Below, piece by piece: positions 9,052 through 17,388 of a DNA stretch of 64,000 nucleotides. The translations under genes were made by a program, and so were the position numbers. The stretch lies in NCBI GenBank assembly GCA_015056255.1, contig SVGP01000014.1, positions 1 to 64,000 of the forward strand. The letters are read 5' to 3'. The stretch's first letter is position 1, and every line of letters starts with the position of its first letter. This DNA comes from Clostridiales bacterium (GTDB lineage: Bacteria; Bacillota; Clostridia; Christensenellales; Aristaeellaceae). The notes beneath the pieces are model-generated. The model worked only from the letters and a program-made list of their open reading frames with translations. It was not told where the DNA came from and ran no database searches.

Positions 9052-9669
9052 ATGAAGGTTCTTTTATTAAACGGAAGCCCCCGCGAAAACGGAAATACCT
9101 TTTTATCCTTACAAGAAATGGCAAAAACCCTGAACGAAGAAGGCATTGAGACCGAGATCATTCAGGTGGGAAAACAGATGATCCGCGGCTGCGTGGCCTG
9201 CGGCGGCTGCAAAAAATTGGGCAAGTGCGTATTTAACGACATCGTCAACGAGATTGCGCCGAAATTCGAAGCAGCCGACGGCCTTGTCGTCGGTACGCCG
9301 GTTTACTACGCCATGGCCAACGGCACGATCACGTCTCTCCTTCAGCGGCTTTTCTATTCCACGCATTTTTCAAAGACCATGAAGGTCGGCGCAAGCGCAG
9401 TGATCGCCCGCCGCGGCGGACTTTCCTCCACTTATGACGAGGTCAACAAATTCTACGGCATCTCCGGCATGCCCATCGCCTCCGGCCAGTATTGGAACAG
9501 CGTGCACGGCGGCGCGCCGGGCGAAGCGGCAGAGGATCTTGAAGGCATGCAGGGCATGCGAACCTTAGCGCGAAACATGGCGTTTTTAATCAAATCCATC
9601 GCCTTAGGCAAGGAAAAATACGGCATCCCCGAAAGAGAAAAGGGCGTTTGGACGAATTTCATCAGATAA
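9052..9669 (+). CDS. Flavodoxin-fold NAD(P)H-dependent FMN reductase
   Basis: The N-terminus MKVLLLNGSPRENGNT is the FMN phosphate-binding loop of the NADPH-dependent FMN reductase/iron-sulfur flavoprotein family. A cluster CVACGGCKKLGKC lies around 46-58; in iron-sulfur flavoproteins such a motif binds a cluster, but here the spacing is closer to that seen in many uncharacterised clostridial members. The segment VVGTPVYYAMANGTITSLLQR is the conserved flavin-side loop. At 205 residues it is of normal length. It probably acts in cytosolic electron transfer or quinone/drug reduction; no operon partner. Confidence 0.85.
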   Translation: MKVLLLNGSPRENGNTFLSLQEMAKTLNEEGIETEIIQVGKQMIRGCVACGGCKKLGKCVFNDIVNEIAPKFEAADGLVVGTPVYYAMANGTITSLLQRLFYSTHFSKTMKVGASAVIARRGGLSSTYDEVNKFYGISGMPIASGQYWNSVHGGAPGEAAEDLEGMQGMRTLARNMAFLIKSIALGKEKYGIPEREKGVWTNFIR

Positions 9670-9675
9670 AAAAGT

Positions 9676-9716
9676 CCCCCGGACCGGTCATTCATTTGAT
9701 GATCGGTCCGGGGGTT
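9676..9716 (+). terminator. Terminator of the flavoprotein gene
   Basis: Arms of 14 bases (CCCCCGGACCGGTC with GATCGGTCCGGGGG, one mismatch) lie 6 bases after the stop codon and are followed by TTTCATT. Confidence 0.75.
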
Positions 9717-9784
9717 TCATTAGGCTCCCTCTGTCACGGCGGACAAACTCCCCTTTGTCAGCGTTTGCCGATACAAAAAACAAA

Positions 9785-9865
9785 GCGCGGGCGGTCAATG
9801 ACCGCCCCTACATTGTGGTTATAGTTACATCACAAACCGTAGGGGCGATCATCGATCGCCCGCGC
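9785..9865. repeat. MITE-like bipartite palindromic repeat, copy A
   Basis: Two hairpins face each other: GGGCGGTCAATGACCGCCC with CCTAC, and GTAGG with GGGCGATCATCGATCGCCC. They are separated by about 30 variable bases, and the whole 81-bp unit is an inverted repeat starting and ending in GCGCGGGCG/CGCCCGCGC. Related copies lie at 51122-51197 and 62422-62502. It sits in the intergenic gap after the flavoprotein gene. Confidence 0.8.
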
Positions 9866-9889
9866 TATCTTAAAAGCATCCGCCGCTTT

Positions 9890-10330
9890 TCACTGCGCTT
9901 TCTCAATCGCATCAATCAAAATGTCCATCGCTTCCAGATATCCGTCAAAGCCCTTGCCCTTGACGGTTGCAATGCAGCCCAAGCGGATATACGAAATTTT
10001 TCTGAAATCCTCGCGCGTATCGGGGTCTGAAATATGCACTTCAACCGTCTTTACGCCCGTGGACTTGACTGCGTCCAGAATCGCAACCGACGTATGGGTG
10101 TAGGCGGCGGGATTTATGACGATGCCGTCAAAAACGTTCATGGCGGACTGAATCGCGTCCACCATTTTGCCTTCGTGATTGGTCTGGAAAAACGACACGC
10201 TCACGCCCCGTTTGTCCGCGTGAGCGGTAATCAGGTTTTCAAGGTCCTTAAGGGTGCGGCTTCCGTAGATTTCGGGCTCACGAACGCCTAAAAGGTTCAG
10301 ATTCGGCCCGTTAATCACGAGTATTTTCAC
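9890..10330 (-). CDS. aroQ: Type II 3-dehydroquinate dehydratase
   Basis: It converts 3-dehydroquinate to 3-dehydroshikimate, the third shikimate step. Signature elements are NGPNLNLLG at the start, the catalytic Tyr in REPEIYGS, FFQTNHEG, INPAAYTHTS and EVHISDPDTREDFR. The 146 residues are the normal length for the dodecameric type II enzyme. It is the last gene of the aromatic operon and its start codon lies inside the end of the aroE-aroK gene (20-base overlap), implying translational coupling. Confidence 0.97.
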   Translation of the reverse strand: MKILVINGPNLNLLGVREPEIYGSRTLKDLENLITAHADKRGVSVSFFQTNHEGKMVDAIQSAMNVFDGIVINPAAYTHTSVAILDAVKSTGVKTVEVHISDPDTREDFRKISYIRLGCIATVKGKGFDGYLEAMDILIDAIEKAQ

Positions 10331-11546
10331 AAAAATCCCTCCAGATTTTCTCTGCTGCCTCTTCGATAGTAGTATTGTTTTGAATCATTACATCCCGCGA
10401 AAGCGCATAATAGGGCGCGCGTTCCTTTTCCATTTGGGTTAAATCAACGGACAGCGGACGACCCTCCTTGGGAAGAAGGGCAACGTCCCTTGCAATCTGA
10501 TAAACCCTTGCGTTTCGCTTTAAGTTTAAGCGGTTGTCCTCCCGCAAAACCGCGCCGCCGCCGGTAACGATGACCGCGCCGCGAAGGAGCGACAGACTCT
10601 TAATAACCGCAGCCTCCCTTTCGCGGAAGGCGGGTACGCCCTCTTTTTCCATGATCTCAGGAATGGTCATGCCCGCTTCCTTTTCGACCTCTGTATCCGC
10701 GTCGTAGACGGGAAGGCCAGAAAGCTCGCCCAATCGTTTTCCGATCGCGCTTTTGCCTGCGCCGGGCATGCCGACAAGGGCGATGGACGTGCGCGCGCGG
10801 GCGACATGGGTCAAAACGCGCTCAATTTCGCTGTCCGAAATTTCCCTGTCCAAAAACCATTCCTCGGCCTCCTTGGCTTGCGCGACCAGCATGCCAAGAC
10901 CGTTGACTGCGATTTTGCCCGCCTGTTTGGAAAGGCGCAGAAAATCGGTCAGGCGCGGATTGTACACAAGATCCATGCAGCCGACTGCCTTTTGAAACCG
11001 CGCCGGATCGACGATTGCGCCCTCAGGATTCGGATACATGCCGACGGGCGTTGCGTTTATGAGAATATCCGCATCCTCGTGAAGATACAGATTTTCATAA
11101 TTGTTTTTGCCCGTTCTGGAAATGACGACAATTTCCCTTGCGCCCATTTTCTTTGCCGCATATACAACCGCGCGGGATGCGCCGCCGTTTCCGAAAACGA
11201 CGGCCTTTTTGTTTGAAAAGTCAATGCCTGCGCGCTTTGCCATGTACATAAGGCCGAAAACGTCCGTGTTGTGTCCGATTTTTCTGCCGTTTCGAAAAAC
11301 GATGGTGTTTACGCTTCCGACGGCTTTGGCCTCGTCGGTCAATTCGTCCATAAAGGGGATCACGTCCATTTTGTAGGGAATGGTGACGTTTAAGCCCTTA
11401 AGGCCGGGCGTGTTTAAAAAGCTTTCGATTTCGTCGGGCTCGATTTCAAAAAGCCTGTAGTCCTTAAGCCCAAAGGTATCATGGATGATAGCCGAATCGC
11501 TGTGGCCCAGTTTTCTTCCGATCAGGCCGAAAATTTCCTTTTCCAT
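10311..11546 (-). CDS. aroEK: Bifunctional shikimate dehydrogenase / shikimate kinase (AroE-AroK fusion)
   Basis: Residues 1 to about 245 are shikimate dehydrogenase: FGLIGRKLGHSDS, LNVTIPYK, the NADP-binding FGNGGASRAV and NATPVGMYP. From about residue 252 comes a shikimate kinase: P-loop GMPGAGKS, DADTEVE, FREREA, VTGGGAV and the lid EGRPLS. Both sites look complete, so one chain should turn 3-dehydroshikimate into shikimate 3-phosphate. The genes are more often separate; such fusions are known in some Bacillota. The last base of pheA is one nucleotide from its start, and aroQ overlaps its end. Confidence 0.95.
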   Translation of the reverse strand: MEKEIFGLIGRKLGHSDSAIIHDTFGLKDYRLFEIEPDEIESFLNTPGLKGLNVTIPYKMDVIPFMDELTDEAKAVGSVNTIVFRNGRKIGHNTDVFGLMYMAKRAGIDFSNKKAVVFGNGGASRAVVYAAKKMGAREIVVISRTGKNNYENLYLHEDADILINATPVGMYPNPEGAIVDPARFQKAVGCMDLVYNPRLTDFLRLSKQAGKIAVNGLGMLVAQAKEAEEWFLDREISDSEIERVLTHVARARTSIALVGMPGAGKSAIGKRLGELSGLPVYDADTEVEKEAGMTIPEIMEKEGVPAFREREAAVIKSLSLLRGAVIVTGGGAVLREDNRLNLKRNARVYQIARDVALLPKEGRPLSVDLTQMEKERAPYYALSRDVMIQNNTTIEEAAEKIWRDFCENTRD

Positions 11547-11547
11547 A

Positions 11548-12687
11548 TCACACCACCGGGTAATTACCTAAGAACGTGAAGGAATCTACGTGCTTTTCAA
11601 GGTCGGAAAGCATGCTGAGTACGCCCGGCGCATGGATGTTCGCGTCCAGATCCAGATAGAACCTGAACTCAAAATCGCGTCTGGGCACCGGAATACTTTC
11701 AAGCTTCGTCATGTTTACGCCTCTGGCCGACAGGATGGACAGAATTTCCTCCAGTGCGCCCGCGCGGTTTTCGCAGGACACGATCAGGCTCATGTGATCC
11801 GCGCCGGGGTAGATTTTCGGCTTTTTCGATACGAGGATGAAGCGCGTATAGTTGTTGTCGCTGTCCTGAATATCGGTTTTCAAAATTTCAAGGCCGTAAA
11901 GCTTTGCGCAGACGGGCGAGGAAATGCTCGCTACGGACTTATCCTTTCCGTTGGCAACGTCCCTTGCGGCGACGGCGGTGTTGGCGTAGGCGGTCGTATG
12001 CACCTTGTCGCCCAGCGACTGGATAAAACCCGAGCACTGGCCCAGCGCCTGCTCGTGGGAGATGATGTTTTTAATATCCGACATCTTTGTGCCCGGAATG
12101 CCCATGAGCGCATGGCGGATATTGAGTTTCGTTGCGCGGACGATTGCAAAATTGCGCTCGCGAATTAAATCATAAACAGCGCGCACGGAGCCGTTCATGT
12201 TGTTTTCAATCGGCACAACGCCGTAGTCGCAGAAGCCGGAATCCACCGCGTCAAACACGGCCTGGAAGGTCTTCACATACATGATGTTTCCGCGCTTCAC
12301 CAGCCGCTCGCACGCCTCCTGCGAGTTTGCGCCTTCAACGCCCTGGCAGGCGACCATACCCGTCTCCGGGAAAACGGCGTCCAGAGGCTGAACGGTTTCC
12401 TTGATTCTGTCGGTCAGGGGCGTGTTTCCATAAAGGAGGTTGCCCTGCTTGGCCTTTGAAAGGGACATAAGCGTCTGGAAAAGGCGATAGGCATAAGCCT
12501 CATCCGCGCCCGATTTTTCCATAACATCCTTTAGAATCTCGCGTTCGCGCTCTCGGTTTAAAATGGGCAGATTATTGGCGATTTTGTATTCAGCCACTTT
12601 TTCGGAAAGCGCCATGCGCTTTAAAAACAAATCCAGAATTCCACTGTCGATTTCGTCAATCTGATTTCTGATTTCCTTAAGATCCAT
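11548..12687 (-). CDS. pheA: Bifunctional chorismate mutase / prephenate dehydratase
   Basis: Residues 1-85 form an AroQ-type chorismate mutase (LKEIRNQIDEIDSGILDLF, ending before the prephenate dehydratase). From about 108 comes prephenate dehydratase (ACQGVEGANSQEA, VPIENNMNGSV), then an ACT domain (about 295-375) with the ESIPVPRRDFEFRFYLDLD region that replaces the usual ESRP phenylalanine-sensing motif. The enzyme makes prephenate and phenylpyruvate; its mutase also supplies TyrA. The frame stays open 41 codons upstream, but AGGAGG precedes this ATG and the extension matches a repeat-like intergenic sequence, so the shorter start is chosen. Confidence 0.95.
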   Translation of the reverse strand: MDLKEIRNQIDEIDSGILDLFLKRMALSEKVAEYKIANNLPILNREREREILKDVMEKSGADEAYAYRLFQTLMSLSKAKQGNLLYGNTPLTDRIKETVQPLDAVFPETGMVACQGVEGANSQEACERLVKRGNIMYVKTFQAVFDAVDSGFCDYGVVPIENNMNGSVRAVYDLIRERNFAIVRATKLNIRHALMGIPGTKMSDIKNIISHEQALGQCSGFIQSLGDKVHTTAYANTAVAARDVANGKDKSVASISSPVCAKLYGLEILKTDIQDSDNNYTRFILVSKKPKIYPGADHMSLIVSCENRAGALEEILSILSARGVNMTKLESIPVPRRDFEFRFYLDLDANIHAPGVLSMLSDLEKHVDSFTFLGNYPVV

Positions 12688-12777
12688 GTTTTTTCCTCCT
12701 GACAGCTTGTACCTATTACACTTCGTGCGCGGGACTGGAACTGTCCCATACGGTTGAATTGATACGTTTCGTTCACC

Positions 12778-12810
12778 TTGTAGGGGAGGCGTTTCGCCTC
12801 CCGCTGCCAT
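12778..12810. repeat. Solo half of the MITE-like palindrome
   Basis: TTGTAGGGGAGGCG-TTTCGCCTCCCGC repeats the design GTAGG plus a hairpin seen in the bipartite elements, but with different stem bases. It lies in the aroC-pheA gap inside the aromatic operon. Confidence 0.5.
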
Positions 12811-12831
12811 TTTTTTCGGAACATTTTTCTT

Positions 12832-13908
12832 TTAAGATATGAGCATATCCAATATCACCAACGCGCAAACCGCTTCCACAACCGGCACGGCTCTTATGAC
12901 CACGCAGGGGTCGTGGCGGCCGGTGATTTCGATTTGGGTGTTTTCTCTTGTTTCGAGGTTCACGGTATTCTGCATTTTTGAAATAGACGGCGTGGGCTTA
13001 AAGGCTGCGCGAAGGGTTACGGGCATGCCGGTTGTAATGCCGCCTAAGATGCCGCCCGCGTGATTGGTTTTTGAAAGAATGCGTCCGTTTTCGTCAAAAT
13101 ACATTTGGTCGTTGTTTTCGCTTCCGAAAAGTTTGGCTGCGCCAAAGCCCGCACCGAACTCCACGCCCTTTACGGCGGGAATGCCGAAAATCGCCTGCGC
13201 CAATCGGTTTTCAACGCCGTCAAACATGGGATCGCCCAAGCCTTCCGGAAGGCCGGTGATCACGCATTCCACGATGCCGCCCACGGAATCGAGATTTTTT
13301 CTTGCTTCCTCAATTTTCTTAAGCATTTCTTCCCCGGCCTGATCCGAAATCACCGGGATTTTTTTATCCGCGATTTCGTCCAGCATTGCTTTATCCGGAA
13401 AAACGGGGAAGGATTCGTCCTTAATTCCCGCAATTTCGGAAACGTGCGCGCCTACGAAAACGCCTTTTCGTTCCAGAATCTGCTTTGCAATGCCGCCCGC
13501 TATGCAGATGGGCGCGGTGAGCCTGCCCGAAAAATGGCCGCCGCCGCGCATGTCGGCGTTATCGCCCCATTTAAAGTGCGCCGCTAAATCCGCATGACCC
13601 GGACGGGGGGTGTGTTTGAGCGCGGAATAGTCCTTTGAGCGCGTGTCCGCATTTTTGATGATCGCGCACAGGGGGAAGGCGCAGGTTTTTCCGTCCATTA
13701 CGCCGGATAAAAATTCGGGCTTGTCCGCCTCCGCGCGGGCGGTGGAATGCGCATTTTTTCCGCCGCGCCTTCTGCCTAAAAAGCGATCGAGCGCGTCAAA
13801 ATCAATTTCTTCGCCCGCGGGAAAGCCGTTTACGACGCAGCCGATGGCCTCGCCATGAGACTGGCCGAAAATGCTCACGCGCAGTTTATTTCCAAATTCA
13901 GATGGCAT
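12832..13908 (-). CDS. aroC: Chorismate synthase
   Basis: It converts EPSP to chorismate with reduced FMN. It has the family signatures FGQSHGEAIGCVVNGFPAG near the start, RPGHADLAAHFKWG, GGGHFSGR and a C-terminal GRHDPCVVIRAVPV. At 358 residues the length is normal. An upstream in-frame start exists 11 codons earlier, but alignment begins at MPSEFGNKLRVS. The start overlaps the stop of aroA by 11 bases, consistent with coupled translation. Confidence 0.97.
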   Translation of the reverse strand: MPSEFGNKLRVSIFGQSHGEAIGCVVNGFPAGEEIDFDALDRFLGRRRGGKNAHSTARAEADKPEFLSGVMDGKTCAFPLCAIIKNADTRSKDYSALKHTPRPGHADLAAHFKWGDNADMRGGGHFSGRLTAPICIAGGIAKQILERKGVFVGAHVSEIAGIKDESFPVFPDKAMLDEIADKKIPVISDQAGEEMLKKIEEARKNLDSVGGIVECVITGLPEGLGDPMFDGVENRLAQAIFGIPAVKGVEFGAGFGAAKLFGSENNDQMYFDENGRILSKTNHAGGILGGITTGMPVTLRAAFKPTPSISKMQNTVNLETRENTQIEITGRHDPCVVIRAVPVVEAVCALVILDMLIS

Positions 13909-15154
13909 CTGCTTTGCCTCCCGCCATATTAAAGTCGTCAAAAAAGCCGGGATAGGATTTATTTACAGCCTCCGCGCCTGAAATGCATGCGCCTTTTTCG
14001 CTGTACGCGCCGGCAATCGCCGCCGCCATCACGATTCTGTGATCATTTTCCCCGTCGACCGTTCCGCCGGAAAGCGTGTCCGATCCCATTACAATCAGTT
14101 CGTTTTCCGTCTCTTCGGCCTGTCCGCCTAAGGACAAAATCAGATTTTTCATGGTTCTGATCCGGTCGGATTCCTTAAGGCGCAGCCGCGCACCGTTTGT
14201 GAACACGGTTTTGCCCTTTGCATACGCCGCTAAAATCCCCAAAGGCGCAATCAAGTCGGGCGTTTTGTCGATATCGATTTTTAAGCCCACAAGATTTCCG
14301 CCCGAAACGGTGACTTCGTCGTTTGTGACACGAACGTCCGCGCCGAATTTCTGAATCAGGCTTACAATTTCCTTGTCGCCCTGCGGCGAATTCATGGAAA
14401 GGCCCTTTACGGTCACGCTTGTTTTTGAAATTGCGCCCGCCGCTAAGAAAAGCGCGGCGTTTGACCAGTCGCCATCGATGGTCATTCGGCCTTTTGACTT
14501 TGGTTTCTGGTTTCCGGGCACAAAATAGCCATTTTTTGTGGGCGTTACCGAAAGAGAAAATTCTTTAAGTGTCGAAAGCGTGATGTCCACATACGCTTTT
14601 GAGGCAAGCTCGCCCTCGACCACGATTTCGCTGTCTCCGTCAAGCAGCGGAAGCGCCATTAAAAGCCCGGTCACATACTGGGAAGAAATATTGCCCGGAA
14701 CGACAAATTTCCCGCTTTTCAATCTGCCCGTCGCCGTCAGAGGAAGCCTGTCGCCTGAAAACGCCGTTCCATTTTCCTTCATGGCGTTTACAAGGTGCGT
14801 AAGCGGCCTTTCGGGCAGCCTGCCCGCGCCGGAAAAATGCGCTTTTTCACACTTTGCCATGGCGACGGGAAGAAGGAAGCGCAAGGTCGACCCGGATTCA
14901 TTCGCAAAAAGCTCGACTTCCTTTTTTTCGGGGCCGGGAATGACAGTCAGGGTGTTTTTGTCCCGCTCAAACTTTGCGCCCAAGCTTTCAAGACAATGGA
15001 TGGTTGCCGAAATATCGTCGCTTCCGCCACTTATCAAAAAGGTCGTGGGTTGATCGGAAAAGGAAGCAAGAATGAGCTTTCGGTGCGCGTCGCTTTTGGA
15101 GGCGATGGCAGGGATTGCGCCAAAGAGAGGGGACGGAGAAATTTGTATGTTCAT
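13898..15154 (-). CDS. aroA: 5-enolpyruvylshikimate-3-phosphate synthase
   Basis: It joins shikimate 3-phosphate and PEP to make EPSP. Visible signatures are ASKSDAHRKLILAS (substrate-binding Lys-Ser-Asp), NESGSTLRFLLPVA, SSQYVTGLLMALP, RLRLKESDRI and GENDHRIVMAAAIAG. The 418 residues match the family. The first loop has ASKSDAHR rather than the commoner GSKSISNR, placing it among the divergent class II-like enzymes of anaerobic Bacillota. A 333-base repeat-bearing gap separates it from aroB upstream. Confidence 0.96.
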   Translation of the reverse strand: MNIQISPSPLFGAIPAIASKSDAHRKLILASFSDQPTTFLISGGSDDISATIHCLESLGAKFERDKNTLTVIPGPEKKEVELFANESGSTLRFLLPVAMAKCEKAHFSGAGRLPERPLTHLVNAMKENGTAFSGDRLPLTATGRLKSGKFVVPGNISSQYVTGLLMALPLLDGDSEIVVEGELASKAYVDITLSTLKEFSLSVTPTKNGYFVPGNQKPKSKGRMTIDGDWSNAALFLAAGAISKTSVTVKGLSMNSPQGDKEIVSLIQKFGADVRVTNDEVTVSGGNLVGLKIDIDKTPDLIAPLGILAAYAKGKTVFTNGARLRLKESDRIRTMKNLILSLGGQAEETENELIVMGSDTLSGGTVDGENDHRIVMAAAIAGAYSEKGACISGAEAVNKSYPGFFDDFNMAGGKADAI

Positions 15155-15487
15155 GGGCGATGCTCCTTTTTTAGGATTGGAGCGGGCGATTTTGTTCGCC
15201 GCGGGGGTTTTTATTTGGTTTGCGGCGGGAGCAAGCCCCCGCCCTACGGCAGATGAGGGAGAAAATCGGTTTGTTAAGAGAGCGCAGCCCTCTCAGTCAC
15301 CTTCGGTGACAGCTCTCCCAGAGGGAGAGCCAAGGGGGGTATCGGGTTGTTAGTGGTTTGTTTCGTTATGTATTGGTTTGTGTTTACCGGGAGAAAAACG
15401 GTTTTTTTGCAAAATTGTTTTTTGTTCAGTAGGGCGGGGGCTCTAACCCGCCCGTGCAACGGTTGGGGTTTTTATGTCGTTTGTTTT
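15155..15487. repeat. Repeat-filled gap inside the aromatic operon
   Basis: No gene fits here. The gap holds a GCGGGCG...CGCCGCGGGGG hairpin (about 15182-15212), a solo CCCGCCCTAC motif (about 15237), the 47-bp double-hairpin repeat and another solo GTAGGGCGGGGG...CCCGCCC half element (about 15429-15451). It splits an otherwise tightly packed operon between aroB and aroA. Confidence 0.7.
15288..15334 (-). repeat. 47-bp double-hairpin repeat, copy 2
   Basis: It has the same unit as at 5157, on the minus strand. The second stem reads GTCACC-GAA-GGTGAC, so both arms changed together compared with GTCGCC-GTA-GGCGAC. Confidence 0.85.
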
Positions 15488-16549
15488 TTATTTCAATCCC
15501 AGTTCAATAAATTTTTCAAATTCACTCGCCGGTATTTTCCTGATTTCGCATTGGCCGATTTTCTTGGGCACGATGATGCTTAAATTCTTTCCTGCCATTT
15601 TTTTATCGTTCAAAGAGGAAAGATAGATTTCCTTTGCACTAAAACCGCATGCGGTGGGTAGGTTATTTTTTTCGAGGGTTTTTATGATTCTGTCCTTGGT
15701 ATTGAAATCCATATCGCCCATTTTTTCGGCGGCTCTTGCCGCCATAGCGAGGCCGATGGCAACGGCATGGCCGTGGGGGAGAGTGAAATTGCTCAGTTTT
15801 TCAACCGCGTGGCCATAGGTGTGGCCGAGGTTTAAAAGCTTTCGGTCGCCCGTTTCCTTTTCGTCGCGCATGACGACGTCGGCCTTGGCCTGCACGGCTC
15901 TTTTGACGATTTCGCTTTCATACTCGGCAGGGTTTTCGCATTCAAAAATCCTGAAAAGCTCGGGATCGGAAATCACGCCCATTTTGATCGATTCCGCGCT
16001 TCCGCAGGCGTAATTTTCGGGCGTGAGGGTTTTAAAGGCATCGATATCCGTAATCACGAGGCTTGGCTGATGAAAAAGCCCCGCGAGATTTTTTCCGGTT
16101 TTAAGATCGACGGCGGTTTTTCCGCCGACGGAGGAATCCACGGCCGCCAAAAAGGTGGTGGGAATCTGGATAAAAGGAATGCCGCGCATATAAACGCCCG
16201 CAGCAAAGCCCGCCATGTCGCCGGTCACGCCGCCGCCCAAGGCAACGACGAAATCGGATCGGGTCAAGGGAATTTCGCTCATGAAATCAAGGATGCCTGT
16301 GAGCGTTTCCATGGTTTTATGTTCTTCCCCTGCCGGGAAGGCATAGGCGGCGGGGGTGAAGCCCGCAGCTTTTAAAGAGTCGAGCACGGTATTTAAATAC
16401 AGTTTTTCTACGTTTGTGTCGGTAATGACCGCGCATGCGCCCCGGGGGCGGATGTTCTGAATCAGACTTCCAACGTAATTTATAAGGCCTTTTCCGATCA
16501 GAACCTCGTACTCCGGCTGCACCTTTACGGAAACGGAAAGGTTTTCCAT
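15488..16549 (-). CDS. aroB: 3-dehydroquinate synthase
   Basis: This NAD- and metal-dependent enzyme converts DAHP to 3-dehydroquinate. Motifs: ALGGGVTGDMAGFAA, IPTTFLAAVDSSVGGKTAVD, LNLGHTYGHAVE with the metal His residues, and LPHGHAVAIG. At 353 residues the length is normal. The start lies one base after tyrA, with the GGAGG site inside the end of tyrA. Confidence 0.97.
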   Translation of the reverse strand: MENLSVSVKVQPEYEVLIGKGLINYVGSLIQNIRPRGACAVITDTNVEKLYLNTVLDSLKAAGFTPAAYAFPAGEEHKTMETLTGILDFMSEIPLTRSDFVVALGGGVTGDMAGFAAGVYMRGIPFIQIPTTFLAAVDSSVGGKTAVDLKTGKNLAGLFHQPSLVITDIDAFKTLTPENYACGSAESIKMGVISDPELFRIFECENPAEYESEIVKRAVQAKADVVMRDEKETGDRKLLNLGHTYGHAVEKLSNFTLPHGHAVAIGLAMAARAAEKMGDMDFNTKDRIIKTLEKNNLPTACGFSAKEIYLSSLNDKKMAGKNLSIIVPKKIGQCEIRKIPASEFEKFIELGLK

Positions 16550-16550
16550 G

Positions 16551-17387
16551 TTAGTTTCCTCCGGCCTGTGTTTTCTTTTCGCGTCCGTCCTTTAAAAGCG
16601 CGCGGAGCTGTTCCTTGTCCCTGTTTTGAAGGGCCTGCTCATATTCCTTGAGGTTTTCGATCAACAGGTGCACCTGACCCGTCAGGTAATCCGCGTTCAA
16701 AAGGAAAAGCTCCGTCCACATATCCTCGTCCATGAACGCAACGCGCGTCATATCGCGAAAGCTGCCTGCGGAAAAGCCGCGCTGACGGAGTGCTTCGGGC
16801 GATTTAATATAGGCGCTGGATGCGATGTGGGCAAGCTGGGAGGTGTAGGCGATAATGCGGTCGTGCTCATCGGGCGTGGTAAACACGATGCGCGCAAAGC
16901 CGATATCGGTAAAGAGGTTATTGAGATTTTCAAGGGTATCCGGGGTCGTGTCCTTTCCGGGGGTCAGGATCATGGACGCGCCGACATAGAGATTCTCTGT
17001 CGCGTTTTGAAATTTTCCGCGCTCTTTTCCCGCCATCGGATGTCCGCCGACGTACAAAACGCCGTTTTCTGAGGCAATGATCTCCAATTCTTCCTGAACT
17101 GCACGCTTTACACCGCACATATCCACGACGCACGCGCCCTTTTTAAGCTTTTTAAAATACTCCTTCGCCCACGATATCGCGGCGAGAGGGCGGATCGCAA
17201 TGAGCAGAAGATCCATTTGTCCTAAATTTTCATCCGAAAGGGGCGCGTCGATTGCGCCGGAAAGGCGGGCAAGCAGCATTGTTTCGTCGTTTAAATCGGA
17301 GCCGAACACGCTGTGGCCGGTTCGGGTTTTAAACGCCTTTGCAAGCGACCCGCCGATCAGACCCAGACCCACGATACCGATATTCAT
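16551..17387 (-). CDS. tyrA: Prephenate dehydrogenase
   Basis: The N-terminal Rossmann fold (IGIVGLGLIGGSLAKAF) and the conserved GGHPMAGKE and TPDEHDRIIAYTSQLAHI stretches identify a TyrA that oxidatively decarboxylates prephenate to 4-hydroxyphenylpyruvate. The 278 residues cover the catalytic core only; the C-terminal ACT domain found in many Bacillota TyrA proteins is missing, so tyrosine feedback is more likely to act elsewhere, for example on DAHP synthase or at the leader attenuator. Confidence 0.95.
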   Translation of the reverse strand: MNIGIVGLGLIGGSLAKAFKTRTGHSVFGSDLNDETMLLARLSGAIDAPLSDENLGQMDLLLIAIRPLAAISWAKEYFKKLKKGACVVDMCGVKRAVQEELEIIASENGVLYVGGHPMAGKERGKFQNATENLYVGASMILTPGKDTTPDTLENLNNLFTDIGFARIVFTTPDEHDRIIAYTSQLAHIASSAYIKSPEALRQRGFSAGSFRDMTRVAFMDEDMWTELFLLNADYLTGQVHLLIENLKEYEQALQNRDKEQLRALLKDGREKKTQAGGN

Positions 17388-17388
17388 A

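Noticed and set aside
12687-12810. 41-residue N-terminal extension of PheA
   Set aside because: The extension is encoded by repeat-like intergenic DNA and the AGGAGG site lies before the shorter start.
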